Source of the DNA: Hydractinia symbiolongicarpus | Lineage: Eukaryota > Cnidaria > Hydrozoa > Anthoathecata > Hydractiniidae | Assembly (NCBI RefSeq): GCF_029227915.1 | Contig: NC_079878.1 | Location: 28,671,501-28,735,500, forward strand | Direction: 5' to 3' | DNA: 64,000 bases | Shown: positions 26,001 to 40,430 of the stretch, piece after piece | Layout of the letters: each line of letters begins with the position of its first letter | Position numbering within the stretch: the stretch's first letter is position 1 | The notes under the pieces: generated by a model | Databases searched by the model: none | Told to the model about the DNA's origin: nothing | The model's input: the letters and a program-made list of their open reading frames with translations, nothing else | Made by a program: the position numbers and the translations under genes

Positions 26001-29000
26001 GCCGAAACTCAGAGATTACACTGCGCGCTGTGGTAGCGCTTCATTTAAAATTAAGATAAAAAAAGTAATTTTTACGGTGGGACCAATCCTAGCCGTTAGC
26101 GCGCGCTGAAGAAATAGAGACAGTTTCAAATACTACATTTCATTAAGTTTTTAACGGTGTCAATCCGTTTGAGTTACAACGGTTGCGTCACATGTTCGTA
26201 GCAACATGTACTTAGAAATTTTTTTTCCGATATTATTAAGTTGCATCGCTTTTAACAGTGAAACGATTGACTGTGGGATTTAAATGAACTGATTCTAGAC
26301 TGTGACATTATAAATGTTAGAAATGAACCAATTGGACTCCAAGGAAAAACATTCTTCTTAATTCGACATGATTGTTGGAATTCAGCGAGTACACTAGGCT
26401 CTGCAGTAGCATTTTATTTGAAAATTTAGATAAATAAGTCTTTTTTTACTGTGGGATCAATCCTGGCCGTTAGCACACGCTAAAAAAATAGAGACATTCT
26501 TAAAAACTACATTTCATTGACTTCTTGGCGGTATCAATAGGTTTGAGTTACAACGGTTGCGTCACATATTCGTACCAACATGTATTTAGTGATATTTTTC
26601 CGATAGTATTAAGTTATATTGCTTTTAAAAGTGAAACGATTGACTCTGGGACTTAATTGATGTAACTTTGGACTGTGAACTTATAAATGTGATAAGTGAG
26701 CCAACTGGACCCAAGAAGTATTATTCTTCTTAATTTGACATGATTGCCGGAACTCATCGATTACACCGGGTGCTGTGGTATCGCTTCATTTAAAAATTTA
26801 GATAAAAAAGTCATGTTTTACTGTGGGAGCAAACCTAGCCGTTAGCGCACGCTGAAGAAGTGGAGACAGTTTCAAATACTACATTATACTGACTTTCTAA
26901 CGGTATCAGTCCCTTTGAGTTACAACGGTTGGGTCACATATTCGTACCAACATGTATTTAGCTATAGTGTTCGGGTATTAGTAGGTTGCGTCGCATTTAA
27001 CAGTGAAACATTTGACTGTGGGACTTAATTGAACCGATTTTGGACTTTGACCTTATAAACGTGATGAATGAGCCAGCTTAAATACAAGAAATAACATTCT
27101 TCTTAATTTGACATGATTTCTTGAACTCAGCATTTACACTGGCCACTGTGGTAGCGCTTTATTTAAAAATATAGATAAGTAAGCCATTTTATATTGTGGG
27201 ACCAATCCTAGCCATTCTCGTGGACTTAATAAACAGGAACAGTTTCAAAAACTAAATTTAATTGACTTTCTAACAGTATCAATCCGCATGAGTTACAACG
27301 GTTGCGTCAAAAATTCGTACCAACATGTAGTTAGTGACTTTTTTCCGATATTACGAAGTTGTATCGCTTTTAACAGTGAAACGATTCACTCTGGGACTTA
27401 ATTGAAATAATTCTGGACAGTGACCTTTTAAATGTGATAAATGAGGCAATTGCACTCCAAGGAACAACATTCTTCTGAATTTGACATGATTGCTGGAATT
27501 CAGCCATTACAATAGGCTCTGTGGTAGCGCTTTATTTAAAAAATTAGATAAATAAGTCTTTTTTTTACTGTGGGAGCAATCCTGGCCGTTAGCACGCGCT
27601 GAAGAAATTGAGAGAGATTCAAAAACAACACTTCAATGACTTTCTAACGGTATCAGTCCGTTTGAGTTGCAACGGTTGCGTCACATATTCCTCCCCACAT
27701 GTATTTAGGGATATTTTTCTGATATTACTAGGTTGTATCGCTTTTAACAGTGAAACGATTGACTGGGGGACTTAATTGAACTGATTTTGGACTGTGACCT
27801 TGTAAATGTGATAAGTGAGACGATTGGAATCCAAGAAATAACATTCTTCTTAGTTTGTCTTGATTCCCGGAACTCAGCGATTACACTGGGCTCTGTGGTA
27901 GCGCTTCATTTAAAAATTTAAATAAATAAGTCATTTTTTACTGTGGAACCAATCCTAGCCGTTATCGCGCGCTAAAAAATTGGAGACAGTTTCGAAAACT
28001 ACACTTCAATGAATTTCTAACGGTATCAGTCCGTTTGAGTTACAACGCTTGCATCACATATGCGTTTCCACATGTATGCAAGGATATTTTTCTGATATTA
28101 CTAGGTTTTATCGGTTTTAACAGTGAAACGATTAACCGTGTCACTTAAACGAACTGATTTTGGACTGTGACCTTATAAATGTGATAAATGAGCCAATTGG
28201 ACTCCCAGAAATAACATTCCTCTTAATTTGACATGATTGCTGGAATTCAACGATTACAATGGCGCTGTGGTAGCGCTTCATAAAAAAATTTAGATAAATA
28301 AGTCATATTTACTGTGGGGCCAATGCTGGCCGTTAAAACGCGCTGAGTAAGTAGGAACAGTTTCAAAAACTACATTTCATTGACTTTCTAGTGGTATCAA
28401 TCCGTTTGAGTTACAACGGTTGCGTCACAAATTCGTACCAACATGTATTTAGCGATATTTTTACGCTATTACTAGGTTGCATCGCTTTTAACAGTGAAAT
28501 GATTGACTGTGGGACTTAATTGAACTGATTTTGGACTGTGACCTTATAAATGTGATAAGTGAGACAATTGGACTCCAAGAAATAACATTCCTTCTAATTT
28601 GACATGATTGCTGGAATTCAACGATTACAATGGGCGCTGTGGTAGCGCTTCATTTAAAAATTTATATAAATAAGTCATTTTTTACTGTGGAACCAATCCT
28701 AGGCGTTAGCATGCGCTGAATAAATAGGAACAGTTTCAAAAACTACATTTGATTGTCTTTCCAGCGGTATAAATCCGTTTACGTTACAACGGTTGCATCA
28801 CATTCTCGTACCAACATGTATTTAGCGATATTATTGAGATATTACTAGGTTGCATCGCTTTTAACAGTAAAACCTTCGACTGTTGTACTTAATTTAGCTG
28901 ACTCTGGACTTTGACCTTATAAATGTGATAAATGAGCCAGTTGGACAACAAGAAATAACATTCTTCTTAATTTGACATGATTGCTGGAAATCAGCGATTG

Positions 29001-32000
29001 CACTGGGCGCTGTGGTAGCGCTTTTTTATCAATTAAGATAAATAAGTCATTTATTACTGTGGGACCAATCCTAGCCGTTACCTCGCGCTGAAGAAATAGA
29101 GACAGTTTCAAAAACTACATTTCATTGACTTTCTAACGGTGTCAATCCGTTTGAGTTACAACGGTGGTCTCAAACATTCGCACGAAAATTTATTTAGTGA
29201 TTTTTTTCCGATATTACTAAGTTTTATCGCTGTTAACAGTGAAACGATTGACTGTGGGACTTAATTAAACTGACTCTGGACTGTGACCTTTTAAATGTGA
29301 TGAGTGAGCCATCTGGACTCCAAGAAATAACATTCTTCTTAGTGTGGCTTGATTCCCAGAACTCAGCGATTACACTGGGCTCTGTGGTAGCGCTTCATTT
29401 AAAAATTAAGATAAAAAAGTCATTTTTTACGGTGGGACCAATCCTAGCCGTTAGCGCGCGCTGAAGAAATAGAGACAGTTTCAAATACTACATTTCACTG
29501 ACTTTCTAACGGTGTCAGTCCTTTTGAGTTACAACGGTTGGGTCACATATTCGTACCAACATGTATTTAGCGATATTTTTCTGATATTACTAGGTTGCAT
29601 CGCTTATAACAGTGAAACGATTGACTGTGGGACTTAATTGAACTAACTTTGGAATGTGACCTGATAATTGTGATAAATGCGGCAATTGGACTCCCAGAAA
29701 TAACATTCCTTCTAACTTGACATGATTGCTGGAATTCAACGATTACAATGGGCGCTGTGGTAGCGCTTCATTTAAAAATTTTTATAAATAAGTCGTATTT
29801 ACTGTGGCACCTTTCCTGGCCGTTAGCACGCGCTGAAGGAATAGGAAAAGTTTTAAAAGCTACATTTCATTGACTTTCTAGCGGTGTCAATCCGTTTGAG
29901 TTACAACGGTTCCGTCACATATTCGTACCGACATGTATTTAGCGATATTTTTCCGCTATTACTAGGTTGCATCCCTTTTAACAGTTAAACGATTGACTGT
30001 GGAACTTAATTAAACTGATTTTGGACTGTGACCTTATAAATGTGATAAGTGAGACAATTGGACTCCAAGAAATAACATTTTTCTTAATTTGACATGATTG
30101 CCGAAACTCAGCAATTACACTGGGCGCTTTGGTAGCGCTTCATTTAAAAATTTAAATAAATAAGTCATTTTTTACTGTGGAACCAATCCTAGCCGTTACC
30201 TCGCGCTAAAGAAATAGAGACAGTTTAAAAAACTACATTTCATTGACTTTCTAACGGTGTCAATCCGTTTGAGTTACAACGGTTATTTCACGCATTCGCA
30301 CGAAAATTTATTTAGTGATTTTTTTCCGATATTACTAAGTTGTATCGCTGTTAACAGTGAAATAATTGACTGTGGCACTTAATTGAACTGATTTTGGACT
30401 GTGACCTTATAAATGTCACAAATGAGACAATTGGACTCCCAGAAATAACATTCCTTCTTGCTGGAACTCAGCGATTACACTGGGCTCTGTGGTAGCGCTT
30501 CATTTAAAAATTTAGATAAATTAGTCATTTTTTACTGTGTGACCAATCCTAGTCGTTATCGCGTGCTGAAGAAATAGAGACAGTTTAAAAAACTACATTT
30601 CATTGACTTTCTAACGGTGTCAATCCGTTTGAGTTACAACGGTTATTTCACGCATTCGCACGAAAATTTATTTAGTGATTTTTTTCCGATATTACTAAGT
30701 TGTATCGCTGTTAACAGTGAAACGATTGACTGTGGGACTTAATTAAACTGACTCTGGACTGTGACCTTTTAAATGTGATGAGTGAGCCATCTGGACTCCA
30801 AGAAATAACATTCTTCTTAGTGTGGCTTGATTCCCAGAACTCAGCGATTACACTGGGCTCTGTGGTACCGCTTTATTTAAAAATTTAGATAAATAAGTCA
30901 TTTTTTACTGTGTGACCAATCCTAGTCTTTATCGCGCGCTGAAGAAATAGAGACAGTTTCAAAAACTACATTTCAGTGACTTTCTAACGGTATCCGTCCG
31001 TTTGAGTTACAACGTTTGCGTCACATATTCAAACTAACATATATTTAGGGACATTTTTCATGTATTACTAGGTTGTATCGCTTTTAACAGTGAAATAATT
31101 GACTGTGGCACTTAATTGAACTGATTTTGGACTGTGACCTTATAAATGTCACAAATGAGACAATTGGACTCCCAGAAATAACATTCCTTCTTGCTGGAAC
31201 TCAGCGATTACACTGGGCTCTGTGGTAGCGCTTCATTTAAAAATTTAGATAAATTAGTCATTTTTTACTGTGTGACCAATCCTAGTCGTTATCGCGCGCT
31301 GAAGAAATAGAGACAGTTTCAAAAACTAAATTTCAGTGACTTTCTAACGGTATCAGTCCGTTTGAGTTACAACGGTTGCGTAACATATTCGTACTAACAT
31401 GTATTTAGGGACATTTTTCTTATATTACTAGGTTGCATCGCGTATAACAGTGAAACGATTGACTGTGGGACTTAATTGAACTAAATTTGGAATGTGACCT
31501 GAAAATTGTGATAAATGCGACAATTGGACTCCAAGAAATAACATTCTTCTTAATTTGGCTTGATTCCCAGAACTCAGCGATTACACTGGGCTCTGTGGTA
31601 GCGCTTTATTTAAAAATTTAGATAAATAAGTCATTTTTTACTGTGTGACCAATCCTAGTCGTTATCGCGCGCTGAAGAAATAGAGACAGTTTCAAAAACT
31701 ACATTTCAGTGACTTTCTAACGGTATCAGTCCGTTTGAGTTACAATGGTTGCGTCACATATTCGTACTAACATATATTTAGGGACATTTTTCTTGTATTA
31801 CTAGGTTGTATCGCTTTTAACAGTGAAATAATTGACTGTGGCACTTAATTGAACTGATTTTGGACTGTGACCTTATAAATGTCACAAATGAGACAATTGG
31901 ACTCCCAGAAATAACATTCCTTCTTGCTGGAACTCAGCGATTACACTGGGCTCTGTGGTAGCGCTTCATTTAAAAATTTAGATAAATTAGTCATTTTTTA

Positions 32001-35000
32001 CTGTGTGACCAATCCTAGTCGTTATCGCGTGCTGAAGAAATAGAGACAGTTTAAAAAACTACATTTCATTGACTTTCTAACGGTGTCAATCCGTTTGAGT
32101 TACAACGGTTATTTCACGCATTCGCACGAAAATTTATTTAGTGATTTTTTTCCGATATTACTAAATTGTATCGCTGTTAACAGTGAAACGATTGACTGTG
32201 GGACTTAATTAAACTGACTCTGGACTGTGACCTTTTAAATGTGATGAGTGAGCCATCTGGACTCCAAGAAATAACATTCTTCTTAGTGTGGCTTGATTCC
32301 CAGAACTCAGCGATTACACTGGGCTCTGTGGTACCGCTTTATTTAAAAATTTAGATAAATAAGTCATTTTTTACTGTGTGACCAATCCTAGTCGTTATCG
32401 CGCGCTGAAGAAATAGAGACAGTTTCAAAAACTACATTTCAGTGACTTTCTAACGGTATCCGTCCGTTTGAGTTACAACGTTTGCGTCACATATTCAAAC
32501 TAACATATATTTAGGGACATTTTTCTTGTATTACTAGGTTGTATCGCTTTTAACAGTGAAATAATTGACTGTGGCACTTAATTGAACTGATTTTGGACTG
32601 TGACCTTATAAATGTCACAAATGAGACAATTGGACTCCCAGAAATAACATTCCTTCTTGCTGGAACTCAGCGATTACACTGGGCTCTGTGGTAGCGCTTC
32701 ATTTAAAAATTTAGATAAATTAGTCATTTTTTACTGTGTGACCAATCCTAGTCGTTATCGCGCGCTGAAGAAATAGAGACAGTTTCAAAAACTAAATTTC
32801 AGTGACTTTCTAACGGTATCAGTCCGTTTGAGTTACAACGGTTGCGTAACATATTCGTACTAACATGTATTTAGGGGCATTTTTCTTATATTACTAGGTT
32901 GCATCGCGTATAACAGTGAAACGATTGACTGTGGGACTTAATTGAACTAAATTTGGAATGTGACCTGAAAATTGTGATAAATGCGACAATTGGACTCCAA
33001 GAAATGACATTCTTCTTAATTTGGGTTGATTCCCAGAACTCAGCGATTACACTGGGCTCTGTGGTAGCGCTTTATTTAAAAATTTAGATAAATAAGTCAT
33101 TTTTTACTGTGTGACCAATCCTAGTCGTTATCGCGCGCTGAAGAAATAGAGACAGTTTCAACAACTACATTTCAGTGACTTTCTAACGGTATCAGTCCGT
33201 TTGAGTTACAATGGTTGCGTCACATATTCGTACTAACATATATTTAGGGACATTTTTCTTGTATTACTAGGTTGTATCGCTTTTAACAGTGAAATAATTG
33301 ACTGTGGCACTTAATTGAACTGATTTTGGACTGTGACCTTATAAATGTCACAAATGAGACAATTGGACTCCCAGAAATAACATTCCTTCTTGCTGGAACT
33401 CAGCGATTACACTGGGCTCTGTGGTAGCGCTTCATTTAAAAATTTAGATAAATTAGTCATTTTTTACTGTGTGACCAATCCTAGTCGTTATCGCGCGCTG
33501 AAGAAATAGAGACAGTTTAAAAAACTACATTTCATTGACTTTCTAACAGTGTCAATCCGTTTGAGTTACAACGGTTATTTCACGCATTCGCACGAAAATT
33601 TATTTAGTGATTTTTTTCCGATATTAGTAAGTTGTATCGCTGTTAACAGTGAAACGATTGACTGTGGGACTTAATTAAACTGACTCTGGACTGTGACCTT
33701 TTAAATGTGATGAGTGAGCCATCTGGACTCCAAGAAATAACATTCTTCTTAGTTTGGCTTGATTCCCAGAACTCAGCGATTACACTGGGCTCTGTGGTAC
33801 CGCTTTATTTAAAAATTTAGATAAATAAGTCATTTTTTACTGTGTGACCAATCCTAGTCGTTATCGCGCGCTGAGGAAATAGAGACAGTTTCAAACACTA
33901 CATTTCAGTGACTTTCTAACGGTATCAGTCCGTTTGAGTTACAACGGTTGCGTCACATATTCGTACTAACATGTATTTAGGGACATTTTTATGATATTAC
34001 TAGGTTGCATTGCGTATAACAGTGAAACGATTGACTGTGGGACTTAATTGAACTAACTTTGGAATGTGACCTGAAAATTGTGATAAATGCGACAATTGGA
34101 CTCCAAGAAATAACATTCTTCTTAATTTGACATGATTGCCGAAACTCAGGAATTACACTGGGCGCTTTGGTAGCGCTTCATTTAAAAATTTAAATAAATA
34201 AGTCATTTTTTACTGTGGAACCAATCCTAGGCGTTAGCACGCGCTGAATAAATAAGAACAGTTTCAAAAACTACATTTGATTGACTTTCCGGCGGTATAA
34301 ATCCGTTTACGTTACAACGGTTGCATCACATATTCGTACCAACATGTATTTAGCGATATTATTGGGATATTACTAGGTTGCACCGCTTTTAACAGTGAAA
34401 CGTTTGACTGTTGGACTTAATTTAGCTAACTCTGGACTTTGACCTTATAAATGTGATAAATGAGCCAGTTGGACAACAAGAAATAACATTCTTCTTAATT
34501 TGACATGATTGCTGGAAATCAGCGATTGCACTGGGCCTTGTGGTAGCACTTTTTTATCAATTAAGATAAATAAGTCATTTATTACTGTGGGACCAATCCT
34601 AGCCGTTACGTCGCGCTGAAGAAATAGAGACAGTTTAAAAAACTACATTTTATTGAATTTCTAACGGTGTGAATCCGTTTGAGTTACAACGGTTATTTCA
34701 CACATTCGCACGAAAATTTATTTAGTGATTTTTTTCCGATATTACTAAGTTGTATCGCTGTTAACAGTGAAACGATTGACTGTGAGACTTAATTAAACTG
34801 ACTCTGGACTGTGACCTTTTAAATGTGATGAGTGAGCCATCTGGAATCCAAGAAATAACATTCTTCTTAGTTTGGCTTGATTCCGAGAACTCAGTGATTA
34901 CACTGGGCTCTGTGGTAGCACTTTATTTAAAAATTTAGATAAATAAGTCATTTTTTACTGTGTGACCAATCCTAGTCGTTATCGCGCGCTGAAGAAATAG

Positions 35001-36719
35001 AGACAGTTTCAAAAACTACATTTCAGTGACTTTCTAACGGTATCAGTCCGTTTGAGTTACAACGTTTGCGTCACATATTCGTACTAACATATATTTAGGG
35101 ACATTTTTCTTGTATTACTAGGTTGGATCGCTTTTAACAGTGTAATAATTGACTGTGGCACTTAATTGAACTGATTTTGGACTGTGACCTTATGAATGTC
35201 ACAAATGAGACAATTGGACTCCCAGAAATAACATTCCTTCTTGCTGGAACTCAGCGATTACACTGGGCTCTGTGGTAGCGCTTCATTTAAAAATTTAGAT
35301 AAATTAGTCATTTTTTACTGTGTGACCAATCCTAGTCGTTATCGCGCGCTGAAGAAATAGAGACAGTTTAAAAAACTACATTTCATTGACTTTCTAACGG
35401 TGTTAATCCGTTTGAGTTACAACGGTTATTTCACGCATTCGCACGAAAATTTATTTAGTGATTTTTTTCCGATATTACTAAGTTGTATCGCTGTTAACAG
35501 TGAAACGATTGACTGTGGGACTTAATTAAACTGACTCTGGACTGTGACCTTTTAAATGTGATGAGTGAGCCATCTGGACTCCAAGAAATAACATTCTTTT
35601 TAGTTTGGCTTGATTCCCAGAACTCAGCGATTACACTGGGCTCTGTAGTACCGCTTTATTTAAAAATTTAGATAAATAAGTCATTTTTTACTGTGTGACC
35701 AATCCTAGTCGTTATCGCGCGCTGAGGAAATAGAGACAGTTTCAAACACTACATTTCAGTGACTTTCTAACGGTATCAGTCCGTTTGAGTTACAACGGTT
35801 GCGTCACATATTCGTACTAATTTGTATTTAGGGACATTTTTATGATATTACTAGGTTGCATTGCGTATAACAGTGAAACGATTGACTGTGGGACTTAATT
35901 GAACTAACTTTGGAATGTGACCTGAAAATTGTGATAAATGCGACAATTGGACTCCAAGAAATAACATTCTTCTTAATTTGACATGATTGCCGAAACTCAG
36001 GAATTACACTGGGCGCTTTGGTAGCGCTTCATTTAAAAATTTAAATAAATAAGTCATTTTTTACTGTGGAACCAATCCTAGGCGTTAGCACGCGCTGAAT
36101 AAATAAGAACAGTTTCAAAAACTACATTTGATTGACTTTCCGGCGGTATAAATCCGTTTACGTTACAACGGTTGCATCACATATTCGTACCAACATGTAT
36201 TTAGCGATATTATTGGGATATTACTAGGTTGCACCGCTTTTAACAGTGAAACGTTTGACTGTTGGACTTAATTTAGCTGACTCTGGACTTTGACCTTATA
36301 AATGTGATAAATGAGCCAGTTGGACAACAAGAAATAACATTCTTCTTAATTTGACATGATTGCTGGAAATCAGCGATTGCACTGGGCGCTGTGGTAGCAC
36401 TTTTTTATCAATTAAGATAAATAAGTCATTTATTACTGTGGGACCAATCCTAGCCGTTACGTCGCGCTGAAGAAATAGAGACAGTTTAAAAAACTACATT
36501 TTATTGAATTTCTAACGGTGTGAATCCGTTTGAGTTACAACGGTTATTTCACACATTCGCACGAAAATTTATTTAGTGATTTTTTTCCGATATTACTAAG
36601 TTGTATCGCTGTTAACAGTGAAACGATTGACTGTGAGACTTAATTAAACTGACTCTGGACTGTGACCTTTTAAATGTGATGAGTGAGCCATCTGGAATCC
36701 AAGAAATAACATTCTTCTT

Positions 36720-39700
36720 AGTTTGGCTTGATTCCCAGAACTCAGTGATTACACTGGGCTCTGTGGTAGCGCTTTATTTAAAAATTTAGATAAATAAGTC
36801 ATTTTTTACTGTGTGACCAATCCTAGTCGTTATCGCGCGCTGAAGAAATAGAGACAGTTTCAAAAACTACATTTCAGTGACTTTCTAACGGTATCAGTCC
36901 GTTTGAGTTACAACGTTTGCGTCACATATTCGTACTAACATATATTTAGGGACATTTTTCTTGTATTACTAGGTTGTATCGCTTTTAACAGTGTAATAAT
37001 TGACTGTGGCACTTAATTGAACTGATTTTGGACTGTGACCTTATAAATGTCACAAATGAGACAATTGGACTCCCAGAAATAACATTCCTTCTTGATGGAA
37101 CTCTGCGATTACACTGGGCTCTGTGGTAGCGCTTCATTTAAAAATTTAGATAAATTAGTCATTTTTTACTGTGTGACCAATCCTAGTCGTTATCGCGCGC
37201 TGAAGAAATAGAGACAGTTTCAAAAACTAAATTTCAGTGACTTTCTAACGGTATCAGTCCGTTTGAGTTACAATGGTTGCGTAACATATTCGTACTAACA
37301 TGTATTTAGGGACATTTTTCTTATATTACTAGGTTGTATCGCTTTTAACAGTGAAACAATTGACTGTGGCACTTAATTGAACTGATTTTGGACTGTGGCC
37401 TTATAAATGTCACAAATGAGACAATTGGACTCCCAGAAATAACATTCCTTCTAATTTGACATGATTGCCGGAATTCAACGATTACAATGGGCGCTGTGGT
37501 AGCGCTTCATTTAAAAATTTATATAAATAAGTCGTATTTACTGTGGCACCTATCCTGGCCGTTAGCACGCACTGAAGAAATAGGAAAAGTTTTAAAAGCT
37601 ACATTTCATTGACTTTCTAGCGGTGTCAATCCGTTTGAGTTGCAACGGTTCCGTCACATATTCGTACCAACATGTATTTAGCGATCATTTTCCGCTGTTA
37701 CTAGGTTGCATCGCTTTTAACAGTTAAATGATTGACTGTGGAACTTAATTGGACTGATTCTGGACTGTGACCTTATAAAAGTGATAGGTGAGACAATTGG
37801 ACTCCAAGAAATAACATTCTTCTTAATTTGACATGATTGCCGAAACTCAGCAATTACACTGGGCGCTTTGGTAGCGCTTCATTTAAAAATTTAAATTAAT
37901 AAGTCATTTTTTACTGTGGAACCAATCCTAGGCGTTAGCATGCGCTGAATAAATAGGAACAGTTTCAAAAACTACATTTCATTGACTTTCCAGCGGTATA
38001 AATCCGTTTACGTTACAACGATTGCATCACATATTCGTACCAACATGTATTTAGCGATATTATTGGGATATTACTAGGTTGCATCGCTTTTAACAGTAAA
38101 ACCTTCGACTGTTGGACTTAATTTAGCTTGATCTGGACTTTGACCTTATAAATGTGATAAATGAGCCAGTTGGACAACAAGAAATAACATTCTTCTTAAT
38201 TTGACATGATTGCTGGAAATCAGCGATTGCACTGGGCGCTGTGGTAGCGCTTTTTTATCAATTAAGATAAATAAGTCATTTATTACTGTGGGACCAATCC
38301 TAGCCGTTACCTCGCGCTGAAGAAATAGAGACAGTTTCAAAAACTACATTTCATTGACTTTCTAACGGTGTCAATCCGTTTGAGTTACAACGGTGGTCTC
38401 ACACATTCGCACGAAAATTAATTTAGTGATTTTTTTCCGATATTACTAAGTTGTATCGCTGTTAACAGTGAAACGATTGACTGTGGGACTTAATTAAACT
38501 GACTCTGGACTGTGAACTTTTAAATGTGATGAGTGAGCCATCTGCACTCCAAGAAATAACATTCTTCTTAGTTTGGCTTGATTCCCAGAACTCAGCGATT
38601 ACACTGGGCTCTGTGGTAGCGCTTTATTTAAAAATTTAGATAAATAAGTCATTTTTTACTGTGTGACCAATCCTAGTCGTTATCGCGCGCTGAAGAAATA
38701 GAGACAGTTTCAAAAACTACATTTCAGTGACTTTCTAACGGTATCAGTCCGTTTGAGTTACAACGTTTGCGTCACATATTCGTACTAACATATATTTAGG
38801 GACATTTTTCTTGTATTACTAGGTTGTATCGCTTTTAACAGTGTAATAATTGACTGTGGCACTTAATTGAACTGATTTTGGACTGTGACCTTATAAATGT
38901 CACAAATGAGACAATTGGACTCCCAGAAATAACATTCCTTCTTGATGGAACTCAGCGATTACACTGGGCTCTGTGGTAGCGCTTCATTTAAAAATTTAGA
39001 TAAATTAGTCATTTTTTACTGTGTGACCAATCCTAGTCGTTATCGCGCGCTGAAGAAATAGAGACAGTTTCAAAAACTAAATTTCAGTGACTTTCTAACG
39101 GTATCAGTCCGTTTGAGTTACAATGGTTGCGTAACATATTCGTACTAACATGTATTTAGGGACATTTTTCTTATATTACTAGGTTGTATCGCTTTTAACA
39201 GTGAAACAATTGACTGTGGCACTTAATTGAACTGATTTTGGACTGTGGCCTTATAAATGTCACAAATGAGACAATTGGACTCCCAGAAATAACATTCCTT
39301 CTAATTTGACATGATTGCCGGAATTCAACGATTACAATGGGCGCTGTGGTAGCGCTTCATTTAAAAATTTATATAAATAAGTCGTATTTACTGTGGCACC
39401 TATCCTGGCCGTTAGCACGCACTGAAGAAATAGGAAAAGTTTTAAAAGCTACATTTCATTGACTTTCTAGCGGTGTCAATCCGTTTGAGTTGCAACGGTT
39501 CCGTCACATATTCGTACCAACATGTATTTAGCGATCATTTTCCGCTGTTACTAGGTTGCATCGCTTTTAACAGTTAAATGATTGACTGTGGAACTTAATT
39601 GGACTGATTCTGGACTGTGACCTTATAAAAGTGATAGGTGAGACAATTGGACTCCAAGAAATAACATTCTTCTTAATTTGACATGATTGCCGAAACTCAG

Positions 39701-40430
39701 CAATTACACTGGGCGCTTTGGTAGCGCTTCATTTAAAAATTTAAATTAATAAGTCATTTTTTACTGTGGAACCAATCCTAGGCGTTAGCATGCGCTGAAT
39801 AAATAGGAACAGTTTCAAAAACTACATTTCATTGACTTTCCAGCGGTATAAATCCGTTTACGTTACAACGATTGCATCACATATTCGTACCAACATGTAT
39901 TTAGCGATATTATTGGGATATTACTAGGTTGCATCGCTTTTAACAGTAAAACCTTCGACTGTTGGACTTAATTTAGCTTGATCTGGACTTTGACCTTATA
40001 AATGTGATAAATGAGCCAGTTGGACAACAAGAAATAACATTCTTCTTAATTTGACATGATTGCTGGAAATCAGCGATTGCACTGGGCGCTGTGGTAGCGC
40101 TTTTTTATCAATTAAGATAAATAAGTCATTTATTACTGTGGGACCAATCCTAGCCGTTACCTCGCGCTGAAGAAATAGAGACAGTTTCAAAAACTACATT
40201 TCATTGACTTTCTAACGGTGTCAATCCGTTTGAGTTACAACGGTGGTCTCACACATTCGCACGAAAATTAATTTAGTGATTTTTTTCCGATATTACTAAG
40301 TTGTATCGCTGTTAACAGTGAAACGATTGACTGTGGGACTTAATTAAACTGACTCTGGACTGTGAACTTTTAAATGTGATGAGTGAGCCATCTGCACTCC
40401 AAGAAATAACATTCTTCTTAGTTTGGCTTG
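36720..40430 (+). repeat. Two near-identical 1850-bp five-monomer units
   Basis: Bases ~36,720-38,570 recur at an offset of exactly 1850 as ~38,570-40,430 with only scattered substitutions. Whole lines of sequence match base for base between 37.1-38.1 kb and 38.95-39.95 kb. Similarity at the same period, with more differences, reaches back to about 33.5 kb. After ~40,440 the period switches to 1487 bp. Confidence 0.85.
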
